DNA of 64,000 bases from Paracoccaceae bacterium. Its GTDB lineage: Bacteria > Pseudomonadota > Alphaproteobacteria > Rhodobacterales > Rhodobacteraceae. Under the pieces are notes generated by a model, which saw only the letters and a list, made by a program, of their open reading frames with translations, had not been told where the DNA came from and searched no databases. Positions 33,284 through 43,262 of the stretch are shown here, one piece after another. The stretch's first letter is position 1. Every line of letters starts with the position of its first letter. The stretch covers positions 992,001 through 1,056,000 of the forward strand of contig JACKKD010000002.1 of NCBI GenBank assembly GCA_020637675.1, written 5' to 3'. Position numbers and translations under genes: made by a program.

Positions 33284-34477
33284 ATGACGCCCGAGGCGCG
33301 GATCGCGGCGGCGATCGAGGTTCTCGACGGGGTGATCGGCGGAATGCCGGCCGAGCGGGCGCTGACCGGCTGGGCGCGGGGGCACCGGTTCGCCGGCGCA
33401 CGCGACCGGGCGGCGATCCGCGATCTCGTCTTCGACACGCTGCGCCGCCGGCGATCCTGTCTTGCCCGCGCAGGCGGCGGGGCCGAGACGGGGCGGGCAC
33501 TGATGATCGGCTGGGTCGCCGCGGCGGGGCGGGACCCCGAGAACGTCTTCGCCGGCACGGGCTATGCCCCCGGCGCCCTCGACCCGGCCGAACGCGCCCG
33601 GCTTGCGGCCTTCGCGCCCGAAGCCGTGGACGAGTGCGTGGCGCTCGACTGCCCCGACTGGATCGCTCCGATGCTGCGCCGCGCGCTCGGCGCCGAGTTC
33701 GCTGCCGTCCTCGCCTCGATGCGGGACCGCGCGCCGGTCTTCCTGCGGGTGAACCCGGGCCGGGGTGCGGCGCGTGACGCGGTGACGTCGCTCGCCGCCG
33801 AGGGCATCGGCACGCGCGATGCGGAGGATGTCAGCTGCGCACTGGAAGTCACAGAGAATGCGCAGAAAATCCGCCAGTCCGGTGCCTATATGGACGGCCT
33901 CGTGGAGTTGCAGGACCTGAGCCCGCAGGCGGCCGTCGCGGCTTTGCCGCTCCATCCTGACACACGGGTGCTCGACTTTTGCGCGGGCGGAGGCGGCAAG
34001 GCGCTCGCCGTCGCGGCTCGGGGCGTGGCGGAGGTCGTCGCGCATGACGCGGATCCCGGACGCATGGCCGACCTGCCTGCGCGGGCCGCACGCGCGGGCG
34101 TGAGGATTGCCACGGCCGCGCCGGCCGCGCTTGCCGGGCGGCGCTTCGACCTCGTCCTCGCCGACGTGCCGTGTTCCGGAACCGGAACCTGGCGGAGGAC
34201 GCCCGACGCCAAATGGCGCCTGACTCCCGCCCGGCTTGAAGAGCTTCGCCGGCTGCAGGCCACAATACTCGACCGCGCCAGCGCCCATGTCGCGCCGGCG
34301 GGGCATCTCGCCTACATGACCTGTTCGCTCCTGGTCGAGGAGAACCGTGACCGGATCGACGACTTTCTCGCCCGCAATCCCGGCTGGCGGCTCGACGGCG
34401 ACCGGCTTTTCACACCGCTGTCGGGGGGCGACGGCTTCTACAGCGCTCTCTTGACGCGTGGGTCGGGCGCAGCCTAG
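33284..34477 (+). CDS. RsmB-family rRNA (cytosine-C5)-methyltransferase
   Basis: 397 residues. It has the NusB-like N-terminal helix region and a Rossmann C5-cytosine RNA methyltransferase domain: LDFCAGGGGKALAVA is the SAM motif, ADVPCSGTGTWRRTPDAKWR holds the first Cys, and MTCSLLVEEN the second (catalytic) Cys. It resembles 16S rRNA m5C967 methyltransferase, but C5-RNA methyltransferase paralogues exist, so the symbol is left off. ATG 33284 is preceded by GGGAGAGGGGCG. The following 92 bases hold the cckA promoter. Confidence 0.88.
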   Translation: MTPEARIAAAIEVLDGVIGGMPAERALTGWARGHRFAGARDRAAIRDLVFDTLRRRRSCLARAGGGAETGRALMIGWVAAAGRDPENVFAGTGYAPGALDPAERARLAAFAPEAVDECVALDCPDWIAPMLRRALGAEFAAVLASMRDRAPVFLRVNPGRGAARDAVTSLAAEGIGTRDAEDVSCALEVTENAQKIRQSGAYMDGLVELQDLSPQAAVAALPLHPDTRVLDFCAGGGGKALAVAARGVAEVVAHDADPGRMADLPARAARAGVRIATAAPAALAGRRFDLVLADVPCSGTGTWRRTPDAKWRLTPARLEELRRLQATILDRASAHVAPAGHLAYMTCSLLVEENRDRIDDFLARNPGWRLDGDRLFTPLSGGDGFYSALLTRGSGAA

Positions 34478-34505
34478 ACAATTGGAAGTTGTGATCCGGG
34501 CGCGG

Positions 34506-34520
34506 TTAATCGCTGCTTAA
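34506..34520 (+). promoter_or_regulatory. perfect CtrA-type box TTAA-N7-TTAA upstream of cckA
   Basis: TTAA at 34506-34509 and TTAA at 34517-34520 are exactly 7 bases apart, the CtrA half-site arrangement, ending 49 bases before the cckA GTG. Two weaker candidates lie near recA and the DUF6456 gene. CtrA is the regulator controlled by CckA, so this is a feedback candidate. Confidence 0.55.
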
Positions 34521-34569
34521 GCATTTCGGGTCCGAATGCGGAGGAACCGAATCTGAAGGGAGCAACCTG

Positions 34570-36783
34570 GTGTCGCATCCGGCGCTTTCCCCGCACCCGC
34601 TGACCCGAACGGCGCTGACGCTCGCGCCCCGCAGCGCGTATCTCGTGCTGGCTGCCCTGATTGTCGCCGCCCTTGCCTGGTTCCTGATCGAGGGTGTCCT
34701 GGGGATCGCGGTGCTTGCCGTGGCCGGAACGCTGGCGGCACTCGCTGCGCTCATCAACTGGCTCACACTCCGGCACGGGTCGTCGCACGGCGCCTTTCAG
34801 GAGCAGATCGCGGCCTTCATCGAACATGACGCCTCGCCAAGTTTCACCACCGATCCCGAGGGCGAGATCGGGACCCAGAATCGCGCCGCACTGCAGCGGT
34901 TCGGAAGCCGCGGCGGCCAGACCCTGACCCGTGCGCTGGCGGAGGTCTTCGCCAGTCCCGCGGCGGTGCTGCATCGGCTGCAGAACCGCGCCGAGGCAGC
35001 CGGTTCCGCGCGCGAGGACCTTGTCACCCGGCGGGGTCACGTGCGGCTCTCGGTCCACCGGATCGGCGAGGCGGGATTTCTCTGGCGGCTCGAGGACATG
35101 GCCGAGCGGGCCGTGGGTGGGCGCGGGGCCGAAACGATCAGCCTGCCCATGCTGACGGTCTCCCGGAGCGGCACGATCCTCTTCATGAACGAGGCGACAC
35201 GAAGGCTGATCGGTGAGCGTGTCAAGACGCTCGACCGGATCTTCGGCGACCTGCCGCTGCGTCCGGGGGAGGAGCACGAAATCGCCGGCGCGGACGGCCC
35301 GGTGCGCGCGCTTGTTGCGGTGATCGAGAGTGCCGGCGGGCGCCGCGAGGTCTATCTGCTGCCCTCTGCAGCCGACACGCCCCCCCATTCCGCGGATCCG
35401 ACGGCCTTCGAAACCCTCCCCGTGGCCCTCCTGCGTCTGACCGGCGCCGGCGAGGTGCGCGAAGCGAACCGGGCTGCACGGACGCTTCTGGGCGAGGTCG
35501 CTTCGGGAACGCGGCTCAGCGACCTTCTCGAGGGGCTCGGCCGGCCGGTGAACGACTGGATCGCGGACGCGCTGGCCGGACGCGCCAACCAGCGCCCCGA
35601 GGTCCTGCGCCTGCGCGGCGTCGAGAAAGACAGCTACCTCCAGGTCACGCTGATCCGTGTCGTCGAGGACGGGCGGCCCGCTCTGGTCGCGGTGCTGTCG
35701 GATGCGACCCAGCTCAAGACACTCGAGGCGCAGTTCGTGCAAAGCCAGAAAATGCAGGCGATCGGCCAGCTCGCGGGCGGTGTGGCGCATGACTTCAACA
35801 ACCTTCTGACTGCGATTTCAGGGCATTGCGACCTTCTCCTGCTGCGTCACGACAAGGGCGACCAGGACTACGCCGACCTCGTCCAGATCAACCAGAACGC
35901 CAACAGGGCGGCCAGCCTCGTCGGCCAGCTCCTCGCCTTCTCGCGCAAGCAGACTCTGAAGCCGCAGATCATCGACCTGCGCGACACGCTGTCGGACCTT
36001 ACCCATCTTCTCAACCGGCTCCTCGGCGAGAGGGTCCGGCTGACGGTCGCGCACGATCCCGCGCTCAAGCCGATCCGGGCCGACAAAAGGCAACTCGAAC
36101 AGGTGGTGATGAACCTCGTGGTCAACGCGCGCGACGCGATGCCCGCAGGTGGAGAGGTGCGGATCGAGACGGAGATGCAGACCATCCGCGACGCTCTCGC
36201 CCGCGACCGGGTCAGCGTGGCGCCGGGCGCATATGTCGTCGTGCGGGTCACCGATTCCGGCATCGGCATCCCTGCCGACAAGCTGCCGAAGATTTTCGAG
36301 CCCTTCTTCACGACCAAGCGGCAGGGCGAGGGTACCGGCCTCGGTCTTTCGACCGCCTACGGAATCGTCAAGCAGACCGGCGGCTACATCTTCTGCGACA
36401 GCATCGAAGGCCAGGGAACGACCTTCACGCTCTATTTCCCCGCCAACGACCGCGCGGAACCGGCCGTGGAACCCGCGATCCAGGCGCCGCGCCGCGTCAC
36501 GCGGACGGGCGAGGGTGTCGTGCTGCTCGTCGAGGACGAGGCCCCGGTCCGGGCCTTCGCCAGCCGCGCGCTGCGCCTGCGGGGCTATACCGTGATCGAG
36601 GCGGAGAATGCCGAGGAGGCGCTGCGGACGCTCGAGGACCGTTCGCTTGCGATCGACGTCTTCGTGACCGATGTGATCATGCCAGGCATGGATGGGCCAA
36701 GCTGGGTGCGCGAGGCGCTCAAGGAGCGGCCGAACACCCGCGTCGTGTTCGTTTCCGGCTATTCGGAAGAAAGCCTGACGTAA
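34570..36783 (+). CDS. cckA: hybrid sensor histidine kinase CckA, ends at an in-frame stop inside the receiver domain
   Basis: 737 residues from GTG 34570 (AAGGGAG 7 bases upstream). Two N-terminal membrane helices (residues about 23-66) are followed by a PAS region, then the HisKA segment QLAGGVAHDFNNLLTAISG with phospho-accepting His407, then the HATPase domain (VVMNLVVNARDAM, DSGIGIP, GEGTGLGLSTAYG), then a receiver domain with LLVEDEAPVRAF and Asp701 in VTDVIMPGMDG. The TAA at 36781 cuts the receiver after SGYSEESLT. The next 29 codons continue in frame as IPNSVFLPKPFSLGEL, the normal CckA ending, so the conserved Lys of KPF is lost unless the stop is read through or is a sequence error. 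CckA feeds ChpT-CtrA, which controls motility and gene transfer agents in this group. Confidence 0.9.
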   Translation: MSHPALSPHPLTRTALTLAPRSAYLVLAALIVAALAWFLIEGVLGIAVLAVAGTLAALAALINWLTLRHGSSHGAFQEQIAAFIEHDASPSFTTDPEGEIGTQNRAALQRFGSRGGQTLTRALAEVFASPAAVLHRLQNRAEAAGSAREDLVTRRGHVRLSVHRIGEAGFLWRLEDMAERAVGGRGAETISLPMLTVSRSGTILFMNEATRRLIGERVKTLDRIFGDLPLRPGEEHEIAGADGPVRALVAVIESAGGRREVYLLPSAADTPPHSADPTAFETLPVALLRLTGAGEVREANRAARTLLGEVASGTRLSDLLEGLGRPVNDWIADALAGRANQRPEVLRLRGVEKDSYLQVTLIRVVEDGRPALVAVLSDATQLKTLEAQFVQSQKMQAIGQLAGGVAHDFNNLLTAISGHCDLLLLRHDKGDQDYADLVQINQNANRAASLVGQLLAFSRKQTLKPQIIDLRDTLSDLTHLLNRLLGERVRLTVAHDPALKPIRADKRQLEQVVMNLVVNARDAMPAGGEVRIETEMQTIRDALARDRVSVAPGAYVVVRVTDSGIGIPADKLPKIFEPFFTTKRQGEGTGLGLSTAYGIVKQTGGYIFCDSIEGQGTTFTLYFPANDRAEPAVEPAIQAPRRVTRTGEGVVLLVEDEAPVRAFASRALRLRGYTVIEAENAEEALRTLEDRSLAIDVFVTDVIMPGMDGPSWVREALKERPNTRVVFVSGYSEESLT

Positions 36784-36873
36784 ACGCGCGAACGGATTCC
36801 GAACTCGGTCTTCCTGCCGAAGCCCTTCTCGCTCGGCGAACTCACCGCGACGGTCCAGGGCCAGCTCCACTGA
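36784..36873 (+). pseudogene. cckA: 3' end of cckA beyond the premature stop
   Basis: The frame after the TAA stays open for 29 codons and ends with TGA at 36871-36873. It encodes RERIPNSVFLPKPFSL and then GELTATVQGQLH, matching the expected C-terminus of CckA receiver domains including the KPF motif. A one-base change of the TAA to GAA or CAA would restore a 767-residue protein. Confidence 0.8.
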
Positions 36874-37159
36874 GGCGCTAAGGGTGCTCCACGAGGGCCT
36901 CGGCCCCTGAAGGGAGAGCGGACATCCGCGGTGCAGGCCCGTCGCGCCGGTTGCCGGACCGGCAGATGATCCGGAATAAGGGCCCGACGCTAGCGTTGCG
37001 TCCGCCCTCGGCCGCGGCACCGGGCTTTCGGTCGGGCACCGTCCCGCGATATTCCATGCGCCGCGCACCCCCCCCCTGTCGATCCGCCTGTCGCGACTCC
37101 GGCCGACCGGCAGGCTGCGCGGGCGGCGCGATCAGGTGGGTCGCCCGGGCACGACAGGG

Positions 37160-37753
37160 TCAGCGGCCGAGCGAGGCGTAGAGCGCAAAGTCACGGCCGA
37201 ATGCGTCGCGCAGGCGTGTCTCGATCGCCGGGGACAGGTCGGTCGCGCCCGGGGGCGAGACGTTCAGCCGCGGCAGCGTGATCTCGCAATCGAGCCGGTC
37301 CTCGAGGAAGCGCACGAAGCTCGCCATGTCGTCGTAGCGGAAAAGACGGTCCGCCCCCGGACCGCGCTCGGGCACCAGGAAGCGGCCCTGCGACCCGACA
37401 TTGGCGAACTCGGGCTGGGGATCGGCGAGGTATCCCTCGACGAAGGCATCGAAGCTCAGCCCCTTCGTGCTCTTCTCCGGCGCCACCCCGCTTGCCCGTT
37501 GCCGGTAGCGATACCAGCTTCCGAGCCAGTCGATCGGCTCGCGCATCACCGCCACCACCATGAAATCCTCGTCGGCCGCCTTCTGGAGAAAGGGTGCGAG
37601 GTATTTCCAGTATCGATGCACGGAAGTGTGCTTCAATTCCGGAGGGCGCTGGATGACGACGCTGGCGAGGGGTTCCAGGGCGGCCTCGATGGCTGTCGTG
37701 CCTGTCTTCGGTGTCGCGAGATAGACGAGCCGCTGCTTCCAGAAGACGAGCAT
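37160..37753 (-). CDS. sulfotransferase family protein
   Basis: 197 residues. The N-terminal YLATPKTGTTAIEAAL is the PAPS 5'-phosphosulfate-binding loop (residues 11-26), and MREPIDWLGSWYRYR carries the 3'-phosphate-binding Arg/Ser. It would transfer sulfate to a hydroxyl or amine of a small molecule or cell-surface glycan. Shorter than mammalian types but normal for bacterial Sulfotransfer_2-like proteins. AAGG is 8 bases before ATG 37753, and an earlier in-frame ATG is unlikely on spacing. It is divergent from recA. Confidence 0.8.
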   Translation of the reverse strand: MLVFWKQRLVYLATPKTGTTAIEAALEPLASVVIQRPPELKHTSVHRYWKYLAPFLQKAADEDFMVVAVMREPIDWLGSWYRYRQRASGVAPEKSTKGLSFDAFVEGYLADPQPEFANVGSQGRFLVPERGPGADRLFRYDDMASFVRFLEDRLDCEITLPRLNVSPPGATDLSPAIETRLRDAFGRDFALYASLGR

Positions 37754-37794
37754 TGCAGACCTTTTTCCCTTTTCCCGCGGATTCGCCGGCGCCA

Positions 37795-37810
37795 TTAACT
37801 AAACGTTTAC
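37795..37810. promoter_or_regulatory. CtrA-like box between the sulfotransferase gene and recA
   Basis: TTAA-CTAAACG-TTTAC, one mismatch to TTAA-N7-TTAAC. It is 42 bases upstream of the sulfotransferase ATG and about 134 upstream of recA, so either gene could be the target. Weak evidence by itself. Confidence 0.3.
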
Positions 37811-37845
37811 CCAAAGGAGAAAAAGTCGATTTTCAGAAAATCCGG

Positions 37846-37874
37846 TTGAACTGTTCTTCTTTTGATCTCATAGA
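37846..37874 (+). promoter_or_regulatory. recA: recA promoter (TTGAAC-N17-CATAGA)
   Basis: TTGAAC at 37846-37851 and CATAGA at 37869-37874 with a 17-base spacer. The LexA box lies right after the -10, so repressor would cover the start site. Confidence 0.6.
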
Positions 37875-37879
37875 TGCGA

Positions 37880-37894
37880 GAACAAGAGGCGAAC
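37880..37894. promoter_or_regulatory. recA: LexA-binding SOS box of recA
   Basis: GAAC-AAGAGGC-GAAC, which on the complementary strand is GTTC-N7-GTTC, the alphaproteobacterial LexA operator. It overlaps the expected transcription start and is 49 bases before the recA ATG. It is an exact match to the consensus. Confidence 0.9.
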
Positions 37895-37943
37895 ACGAGC
37901 ATGATTGCCGCGCCCACTGGCGTGTGAAATAAGGAACGGGACC

Positions 37944-39014
37944 ATGGCAGTGACGAACCTTCTCGACATGAACGACAAGCGCTCCCCCGACAAGCAGAAG
38001 GCGCTCGACAGCGCGCTCGCCCAGATCGAACGGCAGTTCGGCAAGGGCTCGATCATGCGGCTGGGCGCGGGCAACCCGGTGATGGAGATCGAGGCGACCT
38101 CCACGGGCTCGCTCGGGCTCGACATCGCGCTCGGCATCGGCGGCCTGCCGAAGGGCCGGGTGGTGGAAATCTACGGACCGGAAAGCTCGGGCAAGACGAC
38201 GCTGACGCTGCATGTCGTGGCCGAGGAACAGAAAAAGGGCGGCGTCTGCGCCTTCGTCGACGCCGAACATGCGCTCGATCCGCAATATGCGAAGAAGCTC
38301 GGCGTGAACCTCGACGAGTTGCTGATCAGCCAGCCCGACACCGGTGAACAGGCGCTGGAGATCGTCGACACGCTGGTGCGATCGGGCGCGGTCAGCCTCG
38401 TCGTGGTCGACTCGGTCGCGGCGCTGACGCCGAAGTCCGAGCTCGAGGGCGAGATGGGCGATTCGAGCGTGGGCGTCCATGCCCGCCTCATGAGCCAGGC
38501 GATGCGCAAGCTCACCTCCTCGATCAGCCGGTCGAACTGCATGGTGATCTTCATCAATCAGATCCGCATGAAGATCGGCGTGATGTTTGGCAGCCCCGAG
38601 ACCACGACGGGCGGCAACGCGCTGAAGTTCTATGCCTCCGTCCGGCTCGACATCCGCCGCATCGGCTCGATCAAGGACCGCGAGGAAGTGGTCGGCAACA
38701 CCACCCGCGTGAAGGTCGTGAAGAACAAGGTGGCGCCTCCCTTCAAGCAGGTCGAGTTCGACATCATGTACGGCGAGGGCATTTCGAAGACCGGCGAGCT
38801 CGTCGACCTCGGCGTGAAGGCCGGCGTGGTCGAGAAGTCGGGCGCCTGGTATTCCTACGGCGACGAGCGCATCGGCCAGGGGCGCGAGAATGCCAAGCAG
38901 TTCCTGAAGGACAATCCCGCCGTGGCGCACGAGATCGAGGACAAGATCCGCGCGAGCCACGGGCTCGACTTCGGCGCCTCGGACGAGGGTGGCGACGAGG
39001 TGATGGAAGCCTGA
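37944..39014 (+). CDS. recA: recombinase A
   Basis: 356 residues. DNA-dependent ATPase for strand exchange and LexA co-protease. Walker A GPESSGKTT at 78-86, the L1/L2 DNA-binding loops in GSPETTTGGNALKFY, and the acidic C-terminal tail ending GGDEVMEA are all present. ATG 37944 follows AAGGAACGGGACC. SOS-regulated by the upstream LexA box. Full-length and unremarkable in its own sequence. Confidence 0.98.
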   Translation: MAVTNLLDMNDKRSPDKQKALDSALAQIERQFGKGSIMRLGAGNPVMEIEATSTGSLGLDIALGIGGLPKGRVVEIYGPESSGKTTLTLHVVAEEQKKGGVCAFVDAEHALDPQYAKKLGVNLDELLISQPDTGEQALEIVDTLVRSGAVSLVVVDSVAALTPKSELEGEMGDSSVGVHARLMSQAMRKLTSSISRSNCMVIFINQIRMKIGVMFGSPETTTGGNALKFYASVRLDIRRIGSIKDREEVVGNTTRVKVVKNKVAPPFKQVEFDIMYGEGISKTGELVDLGVKAGVVEKSGAWYSYGDERIGQGRENAKQFLKDNPAVAHEIEDKIRASHGLDFGASDEGGDEVMEA

Positions 39015-39043
39015 CGGCCCCCGTCCAGCCCTTCACACGCAGC

Positions 39044-39072
39044 ACGGGCGCGGCCGGATCGGCGGCGCCCGT
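39044..39072 (+). terminator. recA: recA terminator
   Basis: ACGGGCGC and GCGCCCGT pair (8 bp), with a smaller GCCG/CGGC stem inside, and are followed by TT. Located 30 bases after the recA stop. A second hairpin GGGCGGG/CCCGCCC lies at 39087-39108. Confidence 0.65.
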
Positions 39073-39217
39073 TTCGTGTCCGGCGAGGGCGGGTCCCAAG
39101 GCCCGCCCGGATCACGCGCCCGGCCGCTGCCTCGCCGCGCCGCAGAATTGTGGACACGGGACCCGACACGGGATAACACGCCAAGGCCCTTCCCTTCGCC
39201 CGACGAGGCCCGCCCCG

Positions 39218-41874
<2,657 letters not shown>

Positions 41875-41878
<4 letters not shown>

Positions 41879-42171
41879 GCGCGACGAAGGGGGCGTTCTG
41901 GATCGCCCATGTGAAGGTCACGGATGCCGAGGCCTATGGCCGCTATGCCGCCCTCGCGGGGCCCGCGATCGCCAAGCACGGCGGGGTCTTCCTCGCCCGC
42001 GGCGGGCGCTACGTCCAGCTCGAGGGTAACGACCGGCCGCGCAACGTCGTGGCGCGCTTCCCCTCGCTCGAGGCGGCGGTGGAATGTTACCACAGCCCGG
42101 AGTACCAGACGGCCCTTGCGCATGCCAGGGGCGCCGCGGAGCGCGACCTGATGGTGGTCGAGGAATCCTGA
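41875..42171 (+). CDS. DUF1330 family protein
   Basis: 98 residues, a small ferredoxin-like (dimeric alpha-beta barrel) family of unknown function. Seen: VKVTDAEAYGRYAALAGPAI, the central ARFPSLEAAVECYHSPEYQ and the terminal ERDLMVVE. Overlap with alaS (ATGA) suggests translational coupling. The pairing with alaS is probably incidental. Confidence 0.88.
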
Positions 42172-42324
42172 TCCCGCTCGGGGCGGATTGACGCCCGTGG
42201 GCTCTGCGCGGTATCGTTCCGGCCAACAAGGCAAGGGAAAATAAACCCTTTTGCGGCAAGGCTGAGCAGGCGGGGCCCGGAGGCAGCAGTGACGATCCTC
42301 AAGACGATGGCGGGGGCCTGACCC

Positions 42325-43137
42325 ATGTGCCGTTGGGCCGCCTACACGGGCGAGCCGATCTTCCTCGAGGAGATCGTGTGCCGGCCCGGGCATTCGCTCA
42401 TCCACCAGAGCCACGGCGCGACGGAAGCGAAGTCGGCGATCAACGCCGACGGCTTCGGCCTTGCCTGGTACGGCGAGCGGGAGGAACCGGGGCTTTTCCG
42501 CGACATCCTGCCGGCCTGGTCGGACCCGAACCTGCGCTCGCTGACGGCGCAGGTGAAATCGCATCTCTTCCTCGCCCATGTCCGCGCCTCGACCGGGACG
42601 GCGACGAGCCGCAACAACTGCCATCCCTTCGCGGTGGGAGCCTGGGCCTTCATGCACAACGGCCAGATCGGCGGCTACGACAGCTTCCGCCGCGACGCCG
42701 AGATGCTGATCCCGGACCATCTCTATCCGCACCGCAAGGGCGCGACCGACAGCGAGGCCCTGTTCCTCGTGGCGCTCGGCGAGGGACTCGCCGAGGACCC
42801 GAAAGGCGCGCTCGAACGGGCGACGGCGGCGATGGAGGCGCTGTCGCGTACCAAGGGCGCGGCCCCGCACGTCCGCATGACGGTCGCCTTCACCGACGGC
42901 CGGCGTCTTTATGCCGTGCGCTACGCGACCGACGACGCGGCGCCCTCGCTCTACCACCGCTGGTCTGACACCCGCGCCGGCCGCGCCGTGGTCTCCGAGC
43001 CGCTCGACGCCGGCCAGTGCTGGGAGCCGATCCCGCCCGGCAGTTTCTGCACCTTCGACGGCACCGAGGTGCGCGTGGAGCCCTTCGTGCCGCGATGCCG
43101 GAGCCGCGCCGCCTCCCGCCGGAGCCGCGCCGCCTGA
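42325..43137 (+). CDS. class II glutamine amidotransferase (YafJ/EgtC-like)
   Basis: 270 residues. The Cys2 nucleophile becomes N-terminal after Met removal (MCRWAAYTGEPIFLEE). Other features are INADGFGLAWYG, LFLAHVRASTGTATSRNNCH (catalytic pocket) and AFMHNGQIGGYDSFRRDAE. Glutamine or a gamma-glutamyl compound is hydrolysed; no synthase domain is fused. The last residues repeat RSRAA because of a 21-base tandem duplication just before the stop. GGGGG lies 8 bases ahead of the ATG. It starts 153 bases after the DUF1330 stop. Confidence 0.87.
   Translation: MCRWAAYTGEPIFLEEIVCRPGHSLIHQSHGATEAKSAINADGFGLAWYGEREEPGLFRDILPAWSDPNLRSLTAQVKSHLFLAHVRASTGTATSRNNCHPFAVGAWAFMHNGQIGGYDSFRRDAEMLIPDHLYPHRKGATDSEALFLVALGEGLAEDPKGALERATAAMEALSRTKGAAPHVRMTVAFTDGRRLYAVRYATDDAAPSLYHRWSDTRAGRAVVSEPLDAGQCWEPIPPGSFCTFDGTEVRVEPFVPRCRSRAASRRSRAA
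43097..43135 (+). repeat. 21-base tandem duplication at the 3' end of the amidotransferase gene
   Basis: An 18-base unit GCCGGAGCCGCGCCGCCT occurs at 43097-43114 and 43118-43135 (period 21, in frame), giving a duplicated RSRAA tail. Probably a recent slippage duplication; effect on the protein likely small. Confidence 0.6.
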
Positions 43138-43262
43138 GCGGGTTTCCAGGCGGCGTCCGTCACGCCCATGTCGTTTTCGCCCGCGAGATGACGCAATCCG
43201 CAGCCGTGCCCGCGCGATTGGCAGTAAAACGAGGACCAGCCAGACGGACAGAGGAGGCGCGC

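Noticed and set aside
43138..43262. Possible cobalamin riboswitch before the MttB-family gene
   Set aside because: No B12-box-like sequence or suitable folding was seen in the 125 bases.
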